NCBI GenBank assembly: GCA_903921605.1
Contig: CAIXQV010000232.1
Coordinates: 1-41,213, forward strand
Reading direction: 5' to 3'
DNA length: 41,213 bases
Origin: an uncultured Planctomycetaceae bacterium
Lineage (GTDB): Bacteria > Planctomycetota > Planctomycetia > Planctomycetales > Planctomycetaceae
Each line of letters starts with the position of its first letter. The first letter of the stretch is position 1. The position numbers were made by a program, and so were the translations under genes. Under the pieces are notes generated by a model, which saw only the letters and a program-made list of their open reading frames with translations, was not told the DNA's origin and did not search any database. Shown in pieces: positions 1-7,999 of the stretch.

Positions 1-18
1 CCCGGGGATGATTGTGTT

Positions 19-393
19 TCAGGGATAAAACTGGGCAATCATCGCCGCGTTGAAGATTCCAGGCTGTCCCTGGGGATTAATTCTCTGATACAGGGCAGAC
101 TGCTCAATGAGTGGCAGAATGGACACCATCCAACCAAAACCATTGTCCTGAAGTGCCGTGCATGGTTGAACCCCATCCGCCCACATTGCATGCGGAAGAA
201 CTCCATAAGTGCCTTCATAGTTATGCAGAGCCAGCCCGATCTGCTTCAGATTATTTTTGCACTGCGTGCGGCGAGCCGCTTCTCGAGCCTGCTGAACTGC
301 AGGAAGCAACAGCGAAATCAGAATCGCAATGATGGCAATCACCACCAGCAATTCAATCAGTGTGAATCCCAGACGTTTCTTTGTCATCTTCAT
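19..393 (-). pseudogene. DUF1559 type II prepilin-like protein, truncated by in-frame TGA
   Basis: The N-terminus carries a classic prepilin signal: basic KMTKKRLG, then [16 protein letters not shown], with the usual cleavage point between G and F and Glu at +5 of the mature chain. It continues with the DUF1559 hallmark residues [21 protein letters not shown] chose the ATG at 393 because GGAG lies about 8 bases upstream and the prepilin signal begins there. The product is only 124 residues, whereas DUF1559 proteins are usually around 300. After the TGA at 19-21 the same frame continues N-T-I-I-P-G to the window edge, which matches the family's expected continuation, so the stop looks like a Gly codon (GGA) changed to TGA. 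The family is abundant in planctomycetes and presumed to be exported pseudopilins; its function is poorly known. The gene extends past the left window edge if the stop is an error. Confidence 0.8.
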
Positions 394-539
394 CGTTAAC
401 TCCGCTTGAATCCAAAATTGAAACCAGAATAAAGAACAAAACAGAACACTCTCAGGCGCGCACCGCGATCCCACGTGATCGCTATCAATGTTTGCAGACC
501 TTGCTTCTGCGTGTTTCAACGAATCTTGTGGACGAGACA

Positions 540-561
540 CGGAGGGCTGACGCCCTGCCGC
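540..561 (-). repeat. Dispersed hairpin repeat, copy 1 (3' of PhoX-like gene)
   Basis: This 22-bp unit contains the hairpin AGGGC-GTCA-GCCCT (read on the minus strand). It lies 8 bases past the stop of the 570-1970 gene. An identical 22-bp copy sits at 10577-10598, just after another gene's stop and in the same orientation relative to that gene. It has no T-tract. It is probably a REP-like or terminator-like 3'-end element. Confidence 0.65.
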
Positions 562-569
562 TCGCCGCT

Positions 570-1970
570 CTAAATCCCGAGCATTTGCCAGTCGCCGGTG
601 ATGGCGAACGTGATGCCGGGAACCTGGTTATTTACAAACAGCCATCTCCCATCCGGACTGAACGTTGCACCAGCCCATTCTGAACTTCTGAAGTCGCCCC
701 TCAGGTTGTTGCGTTCTCCATTGAGCTGCACATTCATGGCAGCGAACTCTGTCAGTTGTCCGGCTCGTGTCAGAATTTGAAGCTTTTGGGGGACTCGATC
801 ACCATCTTCGCAAAGCACCAAACCACCGCGAGGACTTACACAAAGATTGTCCGGGCAGTCCAATACACTGGATGAAGGAGATTCGAACAACAGCTCCAGA
901 GTTTCATGATGCGGCGTGTAAGCCCAGATCTGACCCTTTCCCTGCTTCCCGCCATGACTGGCGACGAAGTAGCATCGATCGTTGCCCCACCAGCAGCCTT
1001 CCAGCTTCTGAAACGATGATCCGCCGCGGGCTCGTCCCTGCTCAAATACTCCGCCCTCATCTTTCGTTCCCGGAGAATGAGCAACGTCTGGATTATCGAT
1101 CGTGACCCAACTGACGTCGTACCATCGGCCGGTTTCAGCGTTCCGGCTCAGATCATCACAGCTCGCCACTTTCATCATCTGAAGCAGGCCACCTTTACCA
1201 AGATTGCCCTTCTCCAGTGGTACATACCGATAGAATCCGGCAGGCTTACGATCTTCCGTCTCGTACACGATTCCCGTGACCGGGTTAACCGCCACGGCCT
1301 CATGCACGAATCGCCCCATCGTTTTGAGCGGAACTGGTAAGGCGGTGCCCTCAGCCGAAACTTCAAACACGTATCCATGAGGATGATCAAGTCGCATGAC
1401 GGTCTCGTCATCCTCATCGCCGTCCTCAAGGACAGTTTCTTCGCAGCTTAGCCATGTCCCCCAAGGTGTCGGACCGCCGGCGCAGTTCTTCAGCGTTCCG
1501 GAAAGGCTGCTCCACGCCTTCAGCCATCGCCCATTGACCGTGTCGAATGTCAGGTTTGAGCAGCCTGCGGTTGCTCTTGGATCGTAGGCCGAAGCAATAT
1601 CGCCAAACGCCAGGCCACCCTGCTTACATTCATGATTTCGACAGATCGTCAGAACACCCGACTCGTTACGGATAATTCCCATTCCATCGTGCTCATTCGG
1701 CGTGCTCTGCCCATCGTCCATTCGATCTCCGGCCCACCCGAACGACAGATAATGAAAGCTCTCCGGCAACATCAGCAGAGGCAATCCAGTTGTTTCGTCC
1801 GGAGCTGGGCGGAGGCCACCGGCCACTGTGCTCCGGACAGGCGCCGCGAGCAATCTGCGGAGCGACTGCGGTACTGCCCATGAACCAAGTACCGCAGCGG
1901 ACTGCAGAAGAAACTCACGACGCCCTGAGAATCCTGAGAGGTCCACAAAATCTCCTCGTTTGACCTGCAT
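570..1970 (-). CDS. PhoX/DUF839 family phosphatase-like protein, Tat-exported
   Basis: The 466-residue product has a twin-arginine signal near residues 17-30 ([13 protein letters not shown]), so it should be exported folded. The body matches the PhoX (DUF839) beta-propeller family: GTWLSCEET, an acidic DGDEDDE loop, [18 protein letters not shown], and a late [19 protein letters not shown] segment. PhoX enzymes are calcium/iron-dependent alkaline phosphatases, but many DUF839 members are uncharacterised, so the activity is inferred. I used the ATG at 1970; a TTG at 2000 would add ten residues without helping the Tat signal. The gene stands alone, with 255 bp of upstream spacer that probably holds its promoter. 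A hairpin repeat follows the stop codon. Confidence 0.85.
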   Translation of the reverse strand: MQVKRGDFVDLSGFSGRREFLLQSAAVLGSWAVPQSLRRLLAAPVRSTVAGGLRPAPDETTGLPLLMLPESFHYLSFGWAGDRMDDGQSTPNEHDGMGIIRNESGVLTICRNHECKQGGLAFGDIASAYDPRATAGCSNLTFDTVNGRWLKAWSSLSGTLKNCAGGPTPWGTWLSCEETVLEDGDEDDETVMRLDHPHGYVFEVSAEGTALPVPLKTMGRFVHEAVAVNPVTGIVYETEDRKPAGFYRYVPLEKGNLGKGGLLQMMKVASCDDLSRNAETGRWYDVSWVTIDNPDVAHSPGTKDEGGVFEQGRARGGSSFQKLEGCWWGNDRCYFVASHGGKQGKGQIWAYTPHHETLELLFESPSSSVLDCPDNLCVSPRGGLVLCEDGDRVPQKLQILTRAGQLTEFAAMNVQLNGERNNLRGDFRSSEWAGATFSPDGRWLFVNNQVPGITFAITGDWQMLGI

Positions 1971-2225
1971 CGAAACTCTACTGAACAGAATTTGCGGCAA
2001 CGTTCGCTTATCAGAGATTCTCGATCTGTTGATTTCTAGATCGATATCTGCCGGAGACTGATGTCTTCGCTGAGCGATCCGGAGTAACGCTCCCTATGCA
2101 GTAAGTCTTCACATCATCGAGAAGATTCAGTGTGCGTAATATTAGGATTTGATGAGTTCTGAAAGTACTACACTACTCGTTGTTATGCCTGATTGTTCAC
2201 AGTGAACGCAGGTTCCCGGTTGACA

Positions 2226-2753
2226 TCAGCTCGCCCAATCTTTGCGACCGAACGCCAGATACTGCAGCAGAATCGGAAGCTCGTAGACAGCCAGCAACAA
2301 AAATAACGTCCGCCCCTTCTTATATGTTTGTTCAAAGGCCGACATGTCATGATGCACCGTGTAGCGGCGATGGCTGATCAGTTGCACGCGATGCCATGCT
2401 GGAATCAGGATCACGTGTAACCAAAACGGAATGCCGGGTGTTGCAACAGCCGCAACGATCAGAAGCACGGCTGACAACGCCGTCAGCAAGAATACCATAA
2501 GAGGAATATTGCGCAGGAGGACGGCAAGATACGGCACAAACAACAGGGTCAGGACGCAATATTGGGTTGCGATCGTTGCTTGTGGCAGGATTGCTCGCAT
2601 CGCAATCGCGGCCAGCGAGACCAGAGAAAAGTAAACGCCGTAGACCGCAATGATATGCCAGACATTGATTCCGAACTGACCATGGCGACAAAGATGTCTC
2701 TGGTACAACTCGTCGAAGTTTATTCGATGGATGTTCACTTTCTTCTTCTCCAC
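2226..2753 (-). CDS. Small multi-pass membrane protein, function unknown
   Basis: This is a 175-residue protein with about four hydrophobic segments (near residues 32-52, 62-80, 84-105 and 150-168). A conserved-looking polar stretch, HRVQLISHRRYTVHHDMSAFE, lies before the last one, and the N-terminus has NFDELYQRHLCRHGQFGINVWH. The His-rich loops vaguely resemble the DUF962/Mpo1 type of membrane protein, but I do not claim that family. The start overlaps the end of the aminotransferase gene by 19 bases, so the two are translationally coupled. It is the last gene of the five-gene operon and could be a membrane enzyme or anchor for its product. There is no clear terminator after the stop. Confidence 0.75.
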   Translation of the reverse strand: MEKKKVNIHRINFDELYQRHLCRHGQFGINVWHIIAVYGVYFSLVSLAAIAMRAILPQATIATQYCVLTLLFVPYLAVLLRNIPLMVFLLTALSAVLLIVAAVATPGIPFWLHVILIPAWHRVQLISHRRYTVHHDMSAFEQTYKKGRTLFLLLAVYELPILLQYLAFGRKDWAS

Positions 2754-4951
2754 AATGCCGAAATCGCGGTGAGCAACATTCTGACCGTCGAAGCTTTCAG
2801 TGTCTCGGCGATCGTTCTGCAGACGGAAATGACTTCTTCCTCGGTCACCGTCAGAGGCGGAGTAAACTTGAGAATGTGGGGCTCGTACTGACAGAATCCC
2901 ATCAACACCGGGCGGCTTGGATGGTTCATCATCTGCAGCAAATACAACTGAGCTGCATTCAAGCCGACTCGCTGAATCAGACTCTTTCGGCAGTTCAGTT
3001 CAATGCCGATCAGAAGTCCGTAGCAACGAACTTCGCGTACCAGTGAGACGCCCTTTAACTGACGAGCCAACTCTTCCTGAAACCGCTGTCCTGCCCTCGC
3101 AACCTGAAGGCTCACGTCTTCATGCTCAGCTCGACGCAGAGTATTCAGCAACGCTCGGTATCCGAGTTCATACGAGTATTTGTTCTGCAGATCTGAAGCG
3201 AGTGTTGATTGCCGAGCCTTCAGGAGATAGTCGATGCGATCCGAATAGAGCGTCAAAGCAAACGGGAACATCATGTCGCTGATCCCTTTGCCAATCGTCA
3301 GCAGGTCAGGCTGAATGGGTTTGCCCGAAGATCTAACGAAAGGGCCAGTCCGAAACATACCCGTCTGAATCTCGTCGACAAACAGGAATGCTCCAGTCCG
3401 TTGCCGAACCTCCTCGATGCTGCGAAGTAGTGAGTCGGGGATCTCGCGGACTCCGCCGACGCCCTGAATCAGTTCAAGCTGCATCACGGCGATCGGAGCT
3501 TCTTCTGCGAGCTGTTGAAGTCTGCTGGCCGCGTCGTCCGCAAACGGATCCAAGTAGACAACGTTGGCATAAAGAGGATCGATGTTCTGTCGATAGAAAC
3601 TCTTTGCGGTGCCAGACAGGGCTAACAAAGTCTTGCCACCAAATCCCCCTTGAAACGCCACGATCCGTGATCCGGACGGATGAGCCGTCAACGCCAGCTT
3701 AATCGCGTGTTCAACAGAAGCCGCACCGCTGACGGACGGTATATGATGCGGAAGTCCGGTCAAGGCCTCCAATCGCTCCTGCACTTCGCCGCGGACGTTT
3801 TCAACCGGATCCAACTCGCGAATCTCTTTGGCCCAGTCCGGTGGATTGTGTCCTCGCAGACTGCAGGCGACGCCGCCAACTCCATCAAAGATTCGCTTGT
3901 TGCCAACACGTATGTAGTGCCCGGACGCGGTCACGTCATCCTGGTCGTATCCGGCAAGTGAGATCAATTTTGCGAGTGATGAACTGAAGAGATCTCGAAA
4001 GGTGTGGTGCAACAAATCATGGTCAACGAGCAGTGGTTTCAGCATTGGCTGAAGTTGACGATAAAAAGGTTCAGAATGTTCATGAAGACACTTCAGAAAG
4101 TGCATCGTGGAGATCGTGTTTGGCTGGAAAGTCGTGGAATGGAAATTCGTCATTCCCTTCACCGTCCACAACGCAGCAAGTTCGGGGCGAGCCGAGAAGG
4201 CGCCAAAAGGAACCTGACGCCGAGTGAAGGACTCATCAAACACCACAATGTCCGGGTTCAGTTTATCGTCCGTAAACATCGCTCGGTCAGAGAACAAATC
4301 CTGATCGAGGCAGACGATCACCAGGCATCGAGCACCACCGCAGAATTGTATCACAGCCTGTTGGAAATCGCCTGAGTGATGAGCCTCTCTCAGAGCATCC
4401 GGTGACAGCACAAGGATTCCGCCGGAGGCATCGGCCTGCTCATTGCGTGCAATGAACTGGGCCGTCGTTATCGAGTGCATCTCAGGAATGAACTCAATGG
4501 TCACTCGCTCGTCAGATTCATCTGATTCGATTGCGGTCGAAGCAAAATGACGGAAGCGATTCCCATCATCCACCAGAAAAACGCGTGTGTCGAGAGCGTT
4601 GCGTTCTGCTGTTAAGCCGTCGCTTCGCCAGTGAACATTCTGCGCGTAACGAGCCAGCTTGAGAGCCCCGCTCAGCGCTTCTTCACCGGAGTTCGCCAGA
4701 AACGACGCTCGACGCCCCTCACTTCTCGTCGCCGGCCAGACCTCCGTCACCATCTCTGCGAGCGCGACGCATGTTTGAGCGACGAACGGATTCAGATAAA
4801 GGCGCAGCAGGTTTGGGATTTTCAGACGAATAATCTGGTCACATGTCTGAAACGCTGACAGACAGTCTGAGTTCATGCCTCTAAAGGCTCTGTTTGCCGG
4901 GGTTGCAGCGGACGTGCGGAAGGTGCGTACTGATGAATCCAAGGAAGACAT
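2735..4951 (-). CDS. Tandem class-III aminotransferase (first domain degenerate)
   Basis: The 738-residue protein contains two class-III PLP aminotransferase modules. The C-terminal module (about 340-738) looks active: the phosphate-binding SVSGAASVEHAIKLA segment (406-420), FVDEIQTGMFRTG with Asp525-Glu526, and the Schiff-base lysine in LLTIGKGIS (Lys555). The N-terminal module (about 30-310) keeps NSGEEALSGALKLAR (88-101), but at the lysine position it reads PDIVVFDES, so Glu240 replaces the lysine. That half should not form the internal aldimine. I chose ATG 4951 because GAGGAG lies about 9 bases upstream, although this overlaps the upstream gene by 71 bases; ATG 4876 is the alternative, 4 bases after that gene's stop. 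The substrate is unknown. The operon context (PSD-family enzyme, FAD oxidase, GMC oxidase) suggests amination of an oxidised lipid or small-molecule intermediate. Confidence 0.85.
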   Translation of the reverse strand: MSSLDSSVRTFRTSAATPANRAFRGMNSDCLSAFQTCDQIIRLKIPNLLRLYLNPFVAQTCVALAEMVTEVWPATRSEGRRASFLANSGEEALSGALKLARYAQNVHWRSDGLTAERNALDTRVFLVDDGNRFRHFASTAIESDESDERVTIEFIPEMHSITTAQFIARNEQADASGGILVLSPDALREAHHSGDFQQAVIQFCGGARCLVIVCLDQDLFSDRAMFTDDKLNPDIVVFDESFTRRQVPFGAFSARPELAALWTVKGMTNFHSTTFQPNTISTMHFLKCLHEHSEPFYRQLQPMLKPLLVDHDLLHHTFRDLFSSSLAKLISLAGYDQDDVTASGHYIRVGNKRIFDGVGGVACSLRGHNPPDWAKEIRELDPVENVRGEVQERLEALTGLPHHIPSVSGAASVEHAIKLALTAHPSGSRIVAFQGGFGGKTLLALSGTAKSFYRQNIDPLYANVVYLDPFADDAASRLQQLAEEAPIAVMQLELIQGVGGVREIPDSLLRSIEEVRQRTGAFLFVDEIQTGMFRTGPFVRSSGKPIQPDLLTIGKGISDMMFPFALTLYSDRIDYLLKARQSTLASDLQNKYSYELGYRALLNTLRRAEHEDVSLQVARAGQRFQEELARQLKGVSLVREVRCYGLLIGIELNCRKSLIQRVGLNAAQLYLLQMMNHPSRPVLMGFCQYEPHILKFTPPLTVTEEEVISVCRTIAETLKASTVRMLLTAISALWRRRK

Positions 4952-7112
4952 CTCGATTGCTCCTCGTCATAAACAAGTCGGCGGAAAGGCAGTTCTCATA
5001 AGCACACGCGGAGTTCGTCATGCCATCCTTCAGCATCTGCCGGAGCTGAATTTTTGAGATGGGCAGCGATTGATGATGGTTCCAGAAGATGACGAATTCT
5101 TCGGGCCTCAGGAACAACTCCACATGGAACGCGAACGTTCGTACAAACCAGTGAAACAGCGTTGACACGATCGGCGTTTCTTCGAGTCGATCCCAGACCC
5201 GGCCGATGCTGTCGCGAGGCATTTCCAAAGCGCCCGGTGCGGCCGCCGGCGAGTCGACGTAGTAGCGTCGAATGTCGATCGATGTGCTTGCGGCGCGATT
5301 CTTGCGAATCTCCACATTCGACGCTTCGGGGTCCTCGAAGACTTTCAGCACGTCTTCGGCCGAGGGGTTCTCCAGTGTCTCATGCTTGACGGAATACACG
5401 GACTTCGGTTTCACTCGCAACGTCAGACGAAGCAACAGTCGATGCCGACTGGTGTCGTACATCGCATCTCGAAACAGCTTTTCGCCGCGTCGAGTCAAAA
5501 TAAATTCTTCCGTATCGCCGTCGTAGAGCAGGACATCCTCAATTGTGTCGCCCAATGTGGAAACATGGCTGCCCGATCCGTGAACCGGAACAAAGTACAA
5601 AGTCCCCATACTGATCCAGGAGTAGTTCGGGACAACGTAGAACTCCCGATCCACCTTGTTGAGTTCCTGAATGCAGTGCTTCAGAGTCAGACCCGCATCG
5701 ACTGTAAAATGCGTACCGGAAACCGTGGCGTTGTTCTGCGAAGTAGAATCCAATCTCTCGCCCTGTACCACGCTGCGCAGGCGGGCTTCCAGATCGAGCA
5801 TCGAAGCGTCGGACAACTGTGTTTTCCCGGGTAGTCCCGTCGTCAGCACGACTGTCTTTTCGGGAAACTTCCAGCCAAAGTGGTTCACGCCATTGTTGTA
5901 TCCGGCCAACTGCACATCTCGGACGTTGTGACGGTTGTAGAGACTGATGATTTCTCGAATGGAGCGAGGTTTCAACGTGTCGAAATGAACCTGCCGGAAA
6001 GAAGGCACAAGCACGCCAAACAGGCGGATCATTGTGCAGATAAGCCATGAGATTCCGAGGCGTTTGAAGAGAGATGCCATCAGCGATTCCGCCTTTCCGG
6101 AGGATCTTTCGGCCGATCCCTCCGGCATCTGCTCCGTAAGCACAGCCTGCCAGCTTCGACGAACTCCAAGGATCGTCAAATGGCGAGTGCTGCCCGGTTC
6201 AGAAATGTGTCCGATATCAGAAGTTACGGATCGGGACTTCGCACTTGCCAGGGAGGAATCTTCGCCAGGAATCCTCTGACTGCGATCTAACGAAGCGTTC
6301 TCAATTGTCGCTACGGCTGAATTCGCAACAGCGGCGCGAGGTGGACACTTCTGCGCAGTCTGTTCAAGCTCAGCATTGATCACGGAGAACAGCTTTTCTC
6401 CGGCGACGAACGTAGACGTCAACTGAGGGCCTGTCAGGACATGAAATCTTCGCAACCGCTTTAGTCGGTTTGTAATCGACGATGACGGACTTAGCACATA
6501 GCCTGTAGAGAGAACGATTAGTCGGGATCTTCCAGGGCTTTGAATCGGTCCGGGACCTTGAACTGAGATGGTGCCATCCACGGGATTTGAAGAATCAGAA
6601 TCGGTTTTCGAAGTATTTCGTCCCGCTGTCGTTCGGTCTTCGGACTTTCGAAACGATTCGCTCAACTGATCAAGGAGTGCCTGCATGCCGTCGTTGTGGC
6701 CCGGACACAGATGGCTGAACAATGAAGGAAGCACGATGAGGCAAGTGAACGGCATGATCGACGCGAGTTGAGATAACCCTGCAAAGACATTTATCACCTG
6801 ACCGGAAACCTGCCGGTTGAGAAAAAAAACAATCTCGACTGGACGGACCTCACCGCGGGCAATCTTCTGAAGAAGGATTTCCGGTGAAAGCAACTCACAA
6901 GATGCCCCGTCCTCGCTCTGTGCGGAGTTCTCATTCAGAAAGCAAAGATAGTCCTTCGCGAGCCCGGTATCACTACAGGAGACGATCAGTCGTAAGCCGC
7001 GGGCCGACGACTTTGCACCAGCCGCCACGTTGAAATGCTCGTGCAGCCCGCTCCCATGCGAATCAAGCAGGCTAATGGCCGCAGAATCCGTCCCCTCACC
7101 CGACAGTTTCAT
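4881..7112 (-). CDS. Fusion protein: epimerase-like N-terminus plus FAD-linked oxidase
   Basis: This is a 743-residue protein. The C-terminal part (about 380-720) resembles an FAD-binding PCMH (VAO-type) oxidase such as sugar-lactone oxidases: VQLAGYNNGVNHFGW, FTVDAGLTLKHCIQELN, and the flavin-binding segment PVHGSGSHVSTLGDTIEDV. The N-terminal part (about 38-260) looks like a worn NAD(P)-dependent epimerase/SDR domain (RLIVLSTGYVLSPSSS, then VAGEKLFSVINAEL) but shows no GxxGxxG nucleotide motif. A Ser-rich linker and one hydrophobic segment (about 355-372) lie between, so it may be membrane-associated. Its start overlaps the PSD stop by one base (TGATG), which implies coupling. The flavin domain probably oxidises a hydroxyl or polyol intermediate. 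The fusion and the substrate are inferences from sequence pattern only. Confidence 0.7.
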   Translation of the reverse strand: MKLSGEGTDSAAISLLDSHGSGLHEHFNVAAGAKSSARGLRLIVSCSDTGLAKDYLCFLNENSAQSEDGASCELLSPEILLQKIARGEVRPVEIVFFLNRQVSGQVINVFAGLSQLASIMPFTCLIVLPSLFSHLCPGHNDGMQALLDQLSESFRKSEDRTTAGRNTSKTDSDSSNPVDGTISVQGPGPIQSPGRSRLIVLSTGYVLSPSSSITNRLKRLRRFHVLTGPQLTSTFVAGEKLFSVINAELEQTAQKCPPRAAVANSAVATIENASLDRSQRIPGEDSSLASAKSRSVTSDIGHISEPGSTRHLTILGVRRSWQAVLTEQMPEGSAERSSGKAESLMASLFKRLGISWLICTMIRLFGVLVPSFRQVHFDTLKPRSIREIISLYNRHNVRDVQLAGYNNGVNHFGWKFPEKTVVLTTGLPGKTQLSDASMLDLEARLRSVVQGERLDSTSQNNATVSGTHFTVDAGLTLKHCIQELNKVDREFYVVPNYSWISMGTLYFVPVHGSGSHVSTLGDTIEDVLLYDGDTEEFILTRRGEKLFRDAMYDTSRHRLLLRLTLRVKPKSVYSVKHETLENPSAEDVLKVFEDPEASNVEIRKNRAASTSIDIRRYYVDSPAAAPGALEMPRDSIGRVWDRLEETPIVSTLFHWFVRTFAFHVELFLRPEEFVIFWNHHQSLPISKIQLRQMLKDGMTNSACAYENCLSADLFMTRSNRDVFLGFISTHLPHVRCNPGKQSL

Positions 7113-7999
7113 CAGTCTGCCTTCCCTGTGATTGTGTCGAACAGTGGTTCTCCGAAGTGAATTGACTGATCTCGTTCGACAAGTGCCGAAGTTGTCCAGT
7201 TCTTCTCCGTCATAAGGATGACTGTTGATCCCAGCTCAAAGGTCGCGATCCATTCCGCACGATCCATTGGGCGAGGTGTCTCCAGTTTGGTAACGGTGAC
7301 TCGGCGTGGGCTGAATCGGTGTCCGGTTCGAAACGGATGAGTGATGTGACCAACGCCCCAGCCAGCCACCATAATCAGCAGGCACTTGCCGAAAGACGTG
7401 TCGAGCTGCATGATGAGTCGCTCATTCAGCGCGAAGACGGGAAACTCGGGTGTCTGATAAGGTGGATGGACAAGCAGTCGATGACCGGGAACATGGACCA
7501 ATTGTTCCAGTACGCCATCGGCCGGCGTAAAGACGCGGTGACAGTCGCGAGGAGACAGAAACAGAATCGCGAAGTGCCCATCATTGAATGGAGAAGTATC
7601 GGTTTCCGGGCACAATGAATTCAGGGTGTAACGAATCCCCTTGATGGTCATCACCGTGTCTTTTTCAATCCGACCGATATCCTGAACGGTTCCGTCGACC
7701 GGAGAAAGAAACTGATTTGTCTGTTCTGGAATCGGCCGAAGCGATGACTTGACGCCTCGAGTGAACAGTTCGTTGAGCGATCGAAACTGCTCAAGAGGCT
7801 TCTCCAGTTCGGTCTCGTCCAGTGCTCCATATTTTCCGCCGTAGATCATCGAAAACACCTTTCGGCGCAATGCCGCTGTGGGGATGGGTGTTCGAGACAA
7901 TCGCACTCCGATTGCGGCCCCGAGCATGTTGAGAGTTCCACCATGGATTCGACGAGCCTGTCGAAATTGTTCCAGTCGTACCTTCATGAAGTGCTTCAT
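7112..7999 (-). CDS. psd: Phosphatidylserine decarboxylase family protein
   Basis: The 295-residue product has the PSD family signature: SPVDGTV with Asp102, the RDCHRVFTP histidine (His154), and the self-cleavage motif FELGSTV, in which Gly257-Ser258 is cut to create the pyruvoyl cofactor on the small C-terminal chain. It is about the usual length of bacterial PSD. Canonical enzymes convert phosphatidylserine to phosphatidylethanolamine at the membrane. The family also includes decarboxylases of free amino acids (for example fungal PsiD), so a dedicated role in this operon is possible. The start overlaps the GMC gene stop by four bases (ATGA) and the stop overlaps the next start by one base. 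No pssA gene lies nearby. Confidence 0.9.
   Translation of the reverse strand: MKHFMKVRLEQFRQARRIHGGTLNMLGAAIGVRLSRTPIPTAALRRKVFSMIYGGKYGALDETELEKPLEQFRSLNELFTRGVKSSLRPIPEQTNQFLSPVDGTVQDIGRIEKDTVMTIKGIRYTLNSLCPETDTSPFNDGHFAILFLSPRDCHRVFTPADGVLEQLVHVPGHRLLVHPPYQTPEFPVFALNERLIMQLDTSFGKCLLIMVAGWGVGHITHPFRTGHRFSPRRVTVTKLETPRPMDRAEWIATFELGSTVILMTEKNWTTSALVERDQSIHFGEPLFDTITGKAD

Noticed and set aside
19..21. UGA recoding as glycine
   Set aside because: Several genes here (for example at 7112 and 38051) end in TGA, so UGA is a normal stop.
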